5,731 nt of DNA from Acidobacteriota bacterium (GTDB taxonomy: Bacteria; Acidobacteriota; Terriglobia; Bryobacterales; Bryobacteraceae), in NCBI GenBank assembly GCA_947505565.1, contig CANNLB010000224.1:1-5731 (forward strand). Reading direction: 5' to 3'. Of the stretch, positions 1-5,460 are shown piece by piece. Below the pieces are notes generated by a model. The model did not search any database, had not been told where the DNA came from, and saw only the letters and a program-made list of their open reading frames with translations. The position numbers and the translations under genes are program-made. The stretch's first letter is position 1; each line of letters starts with the position of its first letter.

Positions 1-148
1 CGAGCTGATCGGCATTCCGTATCGGATTACGATCGGCAAGAAGCTGCCGAATGGGATTGTCGAAGTACAGACGCGTCGGGGGCGGACCTCGGCGGATGTG
101 GCGATTTCGGAAGCGGCGGCTCATGTCGCGCAGTTGATTCGCGGGTAG
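1..148 (+). CDS. proS: Prolyl-tRNA synthetase, C-terminal end (partial)
   Basis: The open frame entering from the left edge (first full codon at base 2) gives 48 residues and ends at TAG 146-148. It begins ELIGIPYRITIGKK, continues through IVEVQTRRGR and ends HVAQLIRG. This matches the end of the class IIa anticodon-binding domain of bacterial prolyl-tRNA synthetase; the E. coli ProS tail has the same ELIGIP start, a basic RR pair after a beta strand, and a short final helix ending in KG. The enzyme charges tRNA-Pro with proline in the cytoplasm. The catalytic and editing domains lie outside the window. The downstream aminotransferase starts 3 bases after the stop, so the two are probably cotranscribed. 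Other class IIa synthetases share the domain, but the ELIGIP/RR pattern points to ProS. Confidence 0.88.
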   Translation, partial: ELIGIPYRITIGKKLPNGIVEVQTRRGRTSADVAISEAAAHVAQLIRG

Positions 149-151
149 CGG

Positions 152-1243
152 ATGCTGCGCGATCAGTACCCGGCGCTGGCTCGGTACACCTATCTGAATA
201 CGGCTACTTACGCGGCGCTGTCTCTACGGAGCAGGGCCGCGATGGTGGCTCATCTGGATCGGCGGGACGAGTTAGCGTGTAGCGACTTTCTGAGCTGGTT
301 CGACGATATGGATCGGCTGCGGGAGAAGCTGGGGCGGCTGGTGGGGGCGCGGGGGAGTGACATCGCGTTTGTGAGTTCGGCTTCGGTAGCGATTTCGCAG
401 CTGTTGAACGGGATGAGTTGGGAGCCGGGCGATGAGATCGTGACGCTGGAAAACGAGTTCCCGAATCAGCTTTATTTTCCGGCGGTGCTGGCGGGGCGGG
501 GGGTGAAGTTTGTGGAGTCGTCGTGGGAGAAGTTGCAGGAGAATATCACAGCCCGGACTCGATTGATTGCGGTGAGTCAGGTGAGTTACTCGACGGGGTT
601 TCGGCCTCCACTGGAGAGATTAGACCGGCGCGACGCCCTGCTGTATGTGGACGCGACGCAGTGCCTGGGGGCGCTGACGTTTGACTGGGCCGCGATTCGG
701 CCGGACATGGTGGCTGTGAATGGTTACAAGTGGATGCTGGCTCCGAACGGGGCGGCGTTTTTTGCGATTACTCCGGAGTTGCGGGCGCGATTGGCACCGC
801 AGGTGGTGGGGTGGCGCTCGCATTTCGATTGGCGGAACGTGAACAACTTGCATGCGGGGGCGCCGGTGTTCGCGGACGCGGCGGAGCGATACGAGGGCGG
901 GATGGTAGATTTCCCGAGCTTATATGCGTTGGAAGCCTCGGTGGATACGTTCTTCGAGTTGGGCCCAAAGACGATTGAGGCCCACGTGATGGAGTTGACC
1001 GCGACGTTGCGCGAGGCGCTGCGCCGAATTCCGGGTACGACTTTATACAGCGACGAGTTTCCTGCAACGGCACCGAGCCCGATTACGAGCGTGCATTTCG
1101 CGGATCGGGATGTGGCTGCGTTGTCGAATCGACTGAAGACCGAGCACCGGATTCTGACTTCGACGCGGTGCGGCCGATTGCGCTTGTCGTTGCATTTCTA
1201 CAACGACGAGAACGATATCGACCGCTTGTTGAGCGTGCTATAG
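152..1243 (+). CDS. Class V PLP-dependent aminotransferase (cysteine desulfurase / isopenicillin-N epimerase-like)
   Basis: This is a 363-residue fold-type I PLP enzyme of the class V aminotransferase family, slightly shorter than the usual 370-400. Visible landmarks in order are: N-terminal YLNTATYAAL (14-23); the phosphate/cofactor loop FVSSASVAIS (73-82); YVDATQ (165-170), with the Asp that pairs with the PLP pyridine nitrogen at D167; NGYKWMLAPNG (190-200), with the PLP-binding lysine at K193; an EGG motif (248-250); and the C-terminal RLRLSLHFYN (342-351), whose Arg usually binds the substrate carboxylate. I see no active-site cysteine loop like that of NifS/IscS: C340 sits directly before the C-terminal GRLRLS strand. 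A role in Fe-S sulfur supply is therefore doubtful and the substrate is unknown. The ATG lies 3 bases after the proS stop with only a weak GGGTAGCGG-like ribosome site, suggesting translational coupling. Its stop overlaps the stop of the convergent amidohydrolase. Confidence 0.88.
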   Translation: MLRDQYPALARYTYLNTATYAALSLRSRAAMVAHLDRRDELACSDFLSWFDDMDRLREKLGRLVGARGSDIAFVSSASVAISQLLNGMSWEPGDEIVTLENEFPNQLYFPAVLAGRGVKFVESSWEKLQENITARTRLIAVSQVSYSTGFRPPLERLDRRDALLYVDATQCLGALTFDWAAIRPDMVAVNGYKWMLAPNGAAFFAITPELRARLAPQVVGWRSHFDWRNVNNLHAGAPVFADAAERYEGGMVDFPSLYALEASVDTFFELGPKTIEAHVMELTATLREALRRIPGTTLYSDEFPATAPSPITSVHFADRDVAALSNRLKTEHRILTSTRCGRLRLSLHFYNDENDIDRLLSVL

Positions 1244-2068
1244 GCCGTAGGCGGTGATCGCGTTTTTCGACAGGATCTGTTCCTGCTCGGCGGTGGAGTA
1301 GCGCTTGATCGTCTCTTTGATGAGTTCGACCCAGGGCTTGTATTGACCGGCGACGAGCATGACTGGCCAGTCGGAGCCGAACATGAGGCGTTTGGGGCCG
1401 AAGGCCTGGAGGGCGGTGTCGAGATAAGGGGCGAGGTCGGCGGAGGTCCACTTTTTATGGTCTGCTTCGGTGATCATGCCGGAAATTTTGCAGTAGACGT
1501 TGGGGCGCTTGCCAAGGGCGATCATGTCTTCGCGCCAAGGGGAGAGGATGCGCTCCTTGATCTTCGGCTTGGCGATGTGATCGAGGATGAACATCTGGTT
1601 CGGGTGCTGGTCGACGAACTTGATGGAGGGCTTGAGCTGGCGTTCGAAGATTAGGATGTCGTAGCGGAGTTTGTATTTGAGCAGTTTTTTGATGCCGGCG
1701 TTGAAGTCGGGCCGAAGGATGTAGTTGTCGTCGGGTTCGCCTTGGATGACGTGGCGGACGCCTTTGAATTTCTTGTGGGCCGAAAGGCGTTCGAGGTGCT
1801 TTTCGACGTCCTTTTCGGTGAGGGGAACCCAACCGACGACACCGCGGAGGAAGTCGTGTTTTTCGGCCATCGACAGAAGCCAGTCGGACTCTTCGACGAT
1901 GGTTCTGGCTTGAACGGAGACGGCGCCGGAGACGCCGGCTTCGTCGAGGGTTTTTTTCAGATCGGCGGGTAGGAAGTCGCGACGAATCATTTTCATGTCG
2001 TCGCCGATCCAGCCGTACTCGGCGGTCGAATACTTCCAAAAGTGGTGATGTGTATCGATAATGGTCAT
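1238..2068 (-). CDS. COG3618-type amidohydrolase (Amidohydro_2, lactonase-like TIM barrel)
   Basis: This is a 276-residue cytoplasmic protein with no signal peptide. It carries the full signature of the family that includes L-fucono- and L-rhamnono-lactonases and 2-pyrone-4,6-dicarboxylate hydrolase: IDTHHHFW (4-11) on the first barrel strand with the HxH pair H7/H9, SVQART followed by acidic residues E59/E60/D62, GVRHVIQGEPDD (103-114), ILDHIAKP (161-168), CKISGM (193-198) and FGSDWPV (240-246) with the catalytic-type Asp D243. Length is normal for the family. Members hydrolyse sugar lactones or related cyclic esters, often with weak or no metal dependence; the substrate here cannot be read from the sequence. 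The ATG overlaps the stop of the DeoC-like gene upstream (ATGA, 2065-2068), so it should be translationally coupled as the last gene of the leftward operon. The stop lies in a palindrome shared with the convergent aminotransferase stop. Confidence 0.88.
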   Translation of the reverse strand: MTIIDTHHHFWKYSTAEYGWIGDDMKMIRRDFLPADLKKTLDEAGVSGAVSVQARTIVEESDWLLSMAEKHDFLRGVVGWVPLTEKDVEKHLERLSAHKKFKGVRHVIQGEPDDNYILRPDFNAGIKKLLKYKLRYDILIFERQLKPSIKFVDQHPNQMFILDHIAKPKIKERILSPWREDMIALGKRPNVYCKISGMITEADHKKWTSADLAPYLDTALQAFGPKRLMFGSDWPVMLVAGQYKPWVELIKETIKRYSTAEQEQILSKNAITAYGL

Positions 2069-2823
2069 GAGACTTGAGCTTTGGCGGCGGCGCGTTTTTT
2101 TTCTGCTTCGCGTTCGGCCAGAATGCGTTTCCAGTCTTCGAGGATCGTTGCGGTGGCGGTCGTCCCGAAGCGGTCGCAGCCTGCATTGTATACCTCAAAC
2201 GCGCGATCGAGGGCGCTGACTCCGCCAGCTGCCTTCATTTTAACGCGATCCTTGAGGATCGACTTCATGAGAGCGAGGTCGGGGAGGGTGTAGCCGGAGG
2301 GTCCGAAGCAGGTGGAGGTTTCGGCGTAATCGACGTCGCAACGTTTGCAGATGCGGCAGAGAATCACCTTCAAATCTTCGGCGAGATACCCATTTTCGAA
2401 GATGACTTTGCAGAGAGCTCCGGCTTGGTGACAGCTTTCGCTCATCTGGAGGATTTCGGTTTCGATGTGTTGGAACTGGCGGGAGATCAGCTTCCCCGGG
2501 CTAACGACGATGGCGATTTCTTTGGCTCCGCGGCGGAGGAGGTCGCGGCCTTCGTAGAGCTTGGTGGCGGTGTTGGCGGAGCCGTGGGGAAAGCCGGCGA
2601 CACTGGCGACGGCGACGCCGGAGCCATCGAGAATGCGGACGGCGAGGTCAACGTCGCAGGGGCGGACGACGGCGGCGGCGATCTGATACTCACGGGCGAG
2701 CCAGAGGCCGGTGGAGACCTCGTCTTCCGCGAGGTCGGGCCGGGTTAGTGAGTGCTCAGTGAGGCGTGCGAGGTCCTCGTAGGTTTCTAGCGCGGGCCGG
2801 GCTTCTTCGATGTTCTGATCCAT
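2065..2823 (-). CDS. DeoC-family aldolase-like protein lacking the Schiff-base lysine
   Basis: This 252-residue protein aligns along its length with 2-deoxyribose-5-phosphate aldolase (DERA, class I TIM barrel, which cleaves deoxyribose-5-P to glyceraldehyde-3-P and acetaldehyde). Matching landmarks are LARLTEHSLTRPD (18-30; usually DHTLLKPD), VVRPCDVDLA (52-61; usually VCVNP), VAGFPHGSANTATK (75-88), CKVIFENGYL (138-147), ETSTCFGPSGYT (168-179), MKAAGG (196-201) and DRFGTT (217-222). Key residues differ: the Schiff-base Lys of the usual KTSTGF motif is Glu (E168, codon 2320-2322), and the Asp of the usual EIDMVIN strand is Ala (A104, codon 2512-2514). The second active-site lysine is kept (K197). 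Normal DERA activity is therefore doubtful; altered chemistry or a binding role is possible. Automated pipelines would probably label it deoC. I chose the ATG at 2823 because GGGGA lies 5 bases upstream; ATG 2835 is possible. The tail, from about residue 236, is Lys/Glu/Ala-rich. It overlaps the CBM9-like gene by 37 bp. Confidence 0.83.
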   Translation of the reverse strand: MDQNIEEARPALETYEDLARLTEHSLTRPDLAEDEVSTGLWLAREYQIAAAVVRPCDVDLAVRILDGSGVAVASVAGFPHGSANTATKLYEGRDLLRRGAKEIAIVVSPGKLISRQFQHIETEILQMSESCHQAGALCKVIFENGYLAEDLKVILCRICKRCDVDYAETSTCFGPSGYTLPDLALMKSILKDRVKMKAAGGVSALDRAFEVYNAGCDRFGTTATATILEDWKRILAEREAEKKRAAAKAQVS

Positions 2824-3644
2824 AACGTTCCCCATTCTTGCAGATTTCTTCGGCCTTTCGGAGACCCCGCGAACCAATCTTCGTGGTGGAAGTTGCCGAA
2901 GTTTCCGTTGCCGCGTTCTTTCTCGTCGAGGTCGCCGAGGGCGAGGTTGAGGCCCATGGGGCGGTCGCCGAGTTGCGCGGAATAGAACTGACCGGGGGCT
3001 ACTTCGAGGCAGGGGTCGAAGCTGATGGCCCATTCGATGATGTAGCCTTTGCCGCCGGGCTTGGGTTTGGCGGCGCAGTCCATGGCGTGGGTTTGGATCC
3101 AGCGTTGGTAGCTGGTCCAGGCGGCGAGTTGGGAGCGGGGTTCGCCTTCCATGAGACCGCCGGTGCCGAGACCGCCGAGGCGGGATTTGGTGAGATTGCA
3201 GACCATCTGCCAGCTTTGGCCATTGCCGGCGGCATTCTCTTGGGGCGTGGCCCAGCGGTTGTTCGCGTTGATGAGGATCTCCATTTCGTCTCCGAACCAG
3301 GGGAAGCCGTCGCGGGAGAGTTCGTGGGCTTGGGGGTTGTTATCGGGCAACCAGCGTGGAGTATCGATACCGTAGAGGACGTCGTCGGTAACGTCGAAGG
3401 CGAAGTAGAGGCGTGTGCCGTCGTGCTTGACGTAGCCTTTGACGGCGAGATCGGACGGATTGATGACGGGGGAGAAGGTGGAGACCCAGCCGTGGACGCC
3501 TTCGAAGGTGCTGGCGTCGGACCACTCACCGGGCCTGAGGACGCCGTCGAGTTGAGGCGTAGTGCCGGGGAAGGCGTCGAGCGCACGCGGATAGTCTCCG
3601 GCCCAGCCGATGGTCGCCACAATCAGGTGCAGAAGGTAGCGCAT
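2787..3644 (-). CDS. Secreted CBM9-like carbohydrate-binding domain protein
   Basis: This 285-residue protein has a short signal peptide (MRYLLHLIVATIGWAG, probable cleavage near residue 16) followed by a single domain resembling the carbohydrate family 9 binding / DOMON-like beta sandwich. Typical strand signatures appear in order: LDGVLRPGEWSDA (32-44; family pattern is LDG...W..A), LYFAFDVTDD (79-88), GDEMEILI (118-125), GYIIEWAISFD (200-210; usual GY..E.AIP), GLNLALGDLDEKERGN (231-246; usual G.N....D.D) and the last strand WGTLWI (271-276). The product is expected in the periplasm or outside the cell, where such domains bind sugars or polysaccharides; no catalytic residues are evident. 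The gene starts 4 bases after the cpoB stop without a clear Shine-Dalgarno site, and its last 37 bases also encode the start of the DeoC-like protein. Ligand and biological role are unknown. Confidence 0.8.
   Translation of the reverse strand: MRYLLHLIVATIGWAGDYPRALDAFPGTTPQLDGVLRPGEWSDASTFEGVHGWVSTFSPVINPSDLAVKGYVKHDGTRLYFAFDVTDDVLYGIDTPRWLPDNNPQAHELSRDGFPWFGDEMEILINANNRWATPQENAAGNGQSWQMVCNLTKSRLGGLGTGGLMEGEPRSQLAAWTSYQRWIQTHAMDCAAKPKPGGKGYIIEWAISFDPCLEVAPGQFYSAQLGDRPMGLNLALGDLDEKERGNGNFGNFHHEDWFAGSPKGRRNLQEWGTLWIRTSKKPGPR
2829..2833 (-). promoter_or_regulatory. Shine-Dalgarno-like site deciding the DeoC-like start
   Basis: On the minus strand GGGGA lies 5 bases before ATG 2823 and inside the 3' coding part of the CBM9-like gene. 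The other candidate start, ATG 2835, has only a weak AAGA upstream, so 2823 is preferred. Confidence 0.5.
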
Positions 3645-3648
3645 CGGA

Positions 3649-4548
3649 TTATTTTTTCTTTCGATTTATCGTGGCGGGCGCGGCGGTGCTGAGCGCCCGC
3701 AATTCCGTGCGTGCTTTGGCGGAGTTTTCATGTGCGGGGTACTTTTTGATCAAGGCTTCGAACTCCTTCCGGCCTTCGGCTTTATAGCCGCTCTTGACGA
3801 GTGCACGGCCTTTGAGGAGGAGGGCGTCCGGGGTTTTCGAGTTGTCCGGATAGGCTTCGAGGAGCTTGTCGAAAGCGGCGAGGCAGGCGGTGTAATCGCC
3901 GCGGAGGTACTCTATTTCGCCGATGTAGTATTGGGCGTTGGGGGCGAGATCGGTGCTGCCGAAGTACTTCAAGTAATCGAGGAACTGGGCGATGGCGAGG
4001 TCGGCGTTGCCGGAGGTGCGGTCTCGCATGGCGGCGGTATAGAGTTGCTCGGCAGAGACGCCTGGGGGCGGGCCACTGGCTTGGGGACTGGCGGGAGCGG
4101 AGCCCGGGGGCGGAGCAGGGGGGGCGCTGAGGGTGCGAATCGCACTGGACAGGTCAGCGACTTGGTTTTGAAGTTTGCCGACGCGGGAGGTAAGGTCGGC
4201 CATGGACTCGCGGACGCTGGAAAAATCGTTCGACATCTGGTCGACTTTGGAGCCGAGACCGGCGACGGGGACGACCAGGTTTTTCTCCTGATCTTTGAGT
4301 TTGTCGCGGAGGCTGGCTTCGAGGACGGCGGTGGCGGTGCTGGCCTTGTTGGCGACTTCTAAAGTCTGTTGCAAGAGCACCTGAATGCCGGCGAGCTTTT
4401 CATCCTGGGAGCGCTGCAGGGAGCGCAACTGATCCTGCATTTGTAGGATGTCGCGCTGCATTTCCATCATCTCTTTCTTCTGCCCGTAAACGGCAGGTAG
4501 GGCGACTAGAACGAGCAGGACAAAACGAAGAATAAAGTTCATAACCAT
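3649..4548 (-). CDS. cpoB: CpoB/YbgF, Tol-Pal system TPR protein
   Basis: This is a 299-residue periplasmic protein with the layout of CpoB (YbgF). A signal peptide (residues 1-22; hydrophobic FVLLVLVALPAV, probable cut after YG) is followed by a long heptad-rich coiled coil (about 24-141, Leu/Gln/Lys/Asp-rich, broken near 90-100). Then come a Pro/Ala linker (about 142-163) and C-terminal TPR repeats (about 164-285): YTAAMRDRTSGNADLAIAQF, QYYIGEIEYLRGDYTACLAA and ALLLKGRALVKSGYKAEGRK mark successive helix pairs. In E. coli, CpoB links the Tol-Pal machine to peptidoglycan synthesis by PBP1B at the division site. Position directly after tolB and pal supports the call. The start may be ATG 4548 or ATG 4542 (MNF); neither has a good Shine-Dalgarno site, and a strong hairpin ends 12 bases upstream. 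The tail ends in basic NRKKK. Confidence 0.9.
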   Translation of the reverse strand: MVMNFILRFVLLVLVALPAVYGQKKEMMEMQRDILQMQDQLRSLQRSQDEKLAGIQVLLQQTLEVANKASTATAVLEASLRDKLKDQEKNLVVPVAGLGSKVDQMSNDFSSVRESMADLTSRVGKLQNQVADLSSAIRTLSAPPAPPPGSAPASPQASGPPPGVSAEQLYTAAMRDRTSGNADLAIAQFLDYLKYFGSTDLAPNAQYYIGEIEYLRGDYTACLAAFDKLLEAYPDNSKTPDALLLKGRALVKSGYKAEGRKEFEALIKKYPAHENSAKARTELRALSTAAPATINRKKK

Positions 4549-4560
4549 TCGCGTATAGAA

Positions 4561-4594
4561 AACCGGGGACGGATGCTGCCATCCGCCCCCGGTT
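4561..4594 (-). terminator. Strong hairpin between pal and cpoB (possible attenuator/terminator)
   Basis: In the leftward transcript the arm AACCGGGGGCGGATG pairs with CATCCGTCCCCGGTT across a 4-base loop. This gives a 15-bp stem with one mismatch (G-rich arm C opposite T-side A) that is followed directly by TTC, making a short TTTT run with the stem end. It starts 17 bases after the pal stop and ends 12 bases before the cpoB ATG. The shape fits a Rho-independent terminator, but the U-run is short. Partial termination, or protection of the tolB-pal message from 3' decay, is as likely as full termination. Confidence 0.65.
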
Positions 4595-4611
4595 GTTGGT
4601 GATTGTTAGAG

Positions 4612-5391
4612 CTACTGCGCCACGAAGTGCGACCGACGATTCTTCGACCAGCAGCCTTCGCTGCTGTCGGTGCAAGACGGCCGTTCTTTGCCATAGGAGA
4701 TGGTGCGGAGACGGTCAGCCGAGACGCCGAGTTGGGTCAAGAAGTCCTTGGTTGCGGTGGCACGCCGATCGCCGAGGCCGAGGTTGTATTCGGCAGAACC
4801 ACGCTCGTCGCAATGGCCCTCGATCGTCAGGGTGTTGTTCGGGAATTTGCCGAAGATGGCCTTCAGCGCGTCCGCGTTTTTGGTTAACGTCGCACGGGAG
4901 TCTTCCCGGACGTCGCTCTTGTCGTAGTCGAAGTAGATGTCCTGGATCAGCTTGGAAACCATGCTGCCGAAGTCATCGGATGGTGTCGGGGTGGACGGCG
5001 GAGCGACAACCGCGGGAGCGGTGACTTTGACCGTTACGGTTTCGGTGCTGGTGCCGCCTTCATTGGTGGCGGACAGGGTATAGCTGGTCGTCGAAGACGG
5101 GAACACCGAGCGGTTGCCCGCCGGGGTGACGGTGCCGAGGCCCTGGTTGATCGACACGGACTGGGCGCCGGTAACTTCCCATTTCAGTACCGCGGCTTGA
5201 CCACGTTCGATGGTCGACGGTTCCACGGTGAAGAAGACTACCATCGGCTTCTTTACGGGTGCCTTGGCAGTCGGCGCGACTGCGGCAGGTGCGGCCGGAG
5301 GAGGTGGTACGCCCACCTTCTTTCGACAACCCGCCGCAAAAAACGACAGTGTAAGAGCGAGTGCGAGTGCACTAGCGCGTTTGGTGTTCAT
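4612..5391 (-). CDS. pal: Pal, peptidoglycan-associated lipoprotein with extra Ig-like domain
   Basis: This is a 259-residue outer-membrane lipoprotein. The signal peptide ends in the lipobox FAAG-C (lipidated Cys C22), followed by a Pro/Ala-rich linker (about 28-48). Residues about 50-124 form a beta-rich Ig-like module (LKWEVTGAQSVSI, then SSTTSYTLSATNEGG and VTVKV) that is absent from the classical Pal of about 170 residues. The C-terminal OmpA-like peptidoglycan-binding domain follows: IYFDYDKSDV (152-161), IEGHCDERGSAEYNLGLGDRR (190-210) with the diaminopimelate-binding-type D195 and R210, ISYGKERP (221-228) and NRRSHFV (251-257). Pal anchors the outer membrane to peptidoglycan and binds TolB; tolB lies directly upstream and cpoB downstream. 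The ATG is preceded by a perfect AGGAGG 11 bases away. Cys residues near the end (C230, C237) may form the disulfide seen in many Pal proteins. Confidence 0.95.
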   Translation of the reverse strand: MNTKRASALALALTLSFFAAGCRKKVGVPPPPAAPAAVAPTAKAPVKKPMVVFFTVEPSTIERGQAAVLKWEVTGAQSVSINQGLGTVTPAGNRSVFPSSTTSYTLSATNEGGTSTETVTVKVTAPAVVAPPSTPTPSDDFGSMVSKLIQDIYFDYDKSDVREDSRATLTKNADALKAIFGKFPNNTLTIEGHCDERGSAEYNLGLGDRRATATKDFLTQLGVSADRLRTISYGKERPSCTDSSEGCWSKNRRSHFVAQ

Positions 5392-5460
5392 CCTAAAAAT
5401 TGCCTCCTCGATTCTGCTGCGATGCGGTTTTGTTAAAGCTGTAAATTTTTTTTCGCCAGT
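5392..5460 (-). other. tolB-pal intergenic spacer
   Basis: This 69-bp spacer contains an A8T3 tract just after the tolB stop and the pal ribosome site. I see no convincing stem-loop terminator and no pair of -35/-10 boxes, so read-through from tolB into pal is the simplest reading. Confidence 0.5.
5403..5408 (-). promoter_or_regulatory. Shine-Dalgarno site of pal
   Basis: On the minus strand a perfect AGGAGG lies 11 bases before the pal ATG (5391). The spacing is a little long, and a second AGG sits directly before the start. It is the clearest ribosome site in the window and supports the chosen start, consistent with high Pal expression. Confidence 0.7.

Noticed and set aside
1455..2198. 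247-codon minus-strand frame overlapping the amidohydrolase in another frame
   Set aside because: It is Arg/Pro/His-rich nonsense, characteristic of a shifted frame of a GC-rich gene, and it contradicts the well-conserved amidohydrolase.
2074..2748. 224-codon open frame on the plus strand opposite the DeoC-like gene
   Set aside because: It has the same Gly/Ala/Glu-rich antisense character; the minus-strand DeoC motifs explain the region.
1238..2823. Complete L-fucose/L-rhamnose non-phosphorylating pathway
   Set aside because: Only a lactonase-like gene is present. The DeoC-like protein is not a 2-keto-3-deoxy sugar acid aldolase and lacks the Schiff-base lysine, and no dehydrogenase or dehydratase is in the window.
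2787..2835. Possibility that the CBM9-like and DeoC-like genes are one fusion split by a frameshift
   Set aside because: The CBM9 domain reaches its usual last strand (WGTLWI) before its stop, and the DeoC-like protein has a full N-terminus with its own start. One is secreted and the other cytoplasmic, so a fusion makes no sense.
2824..3033. N-terminal extension of the DeoC-like frame by about 70 codons
   Set aside because: The extension is Arg/Pro-rich, lies entirely inside the CBM9-like gene and has no family similarity. A start at 2823 with a ribosome site gives a normal DeoC length.
2838..3692. 284-codon open frame on the plus strand opposite the CBM9-like gene
   Set aside because: Its composition is a Gly/Glu/Ala/Val-rich low-complexity shadow typical of the antisense of GC-rich coding DNA. 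No family motif is visible, while the minus strand has a signal peptide and clear CBM9 signatures.
5392..5460. Promoter in the tolB-pal spacer (a TTTACA hexamer on the minus strand)
   Set aside because: No acceptable -10 box lies at 16-18 bases spacing, so it is not supported.
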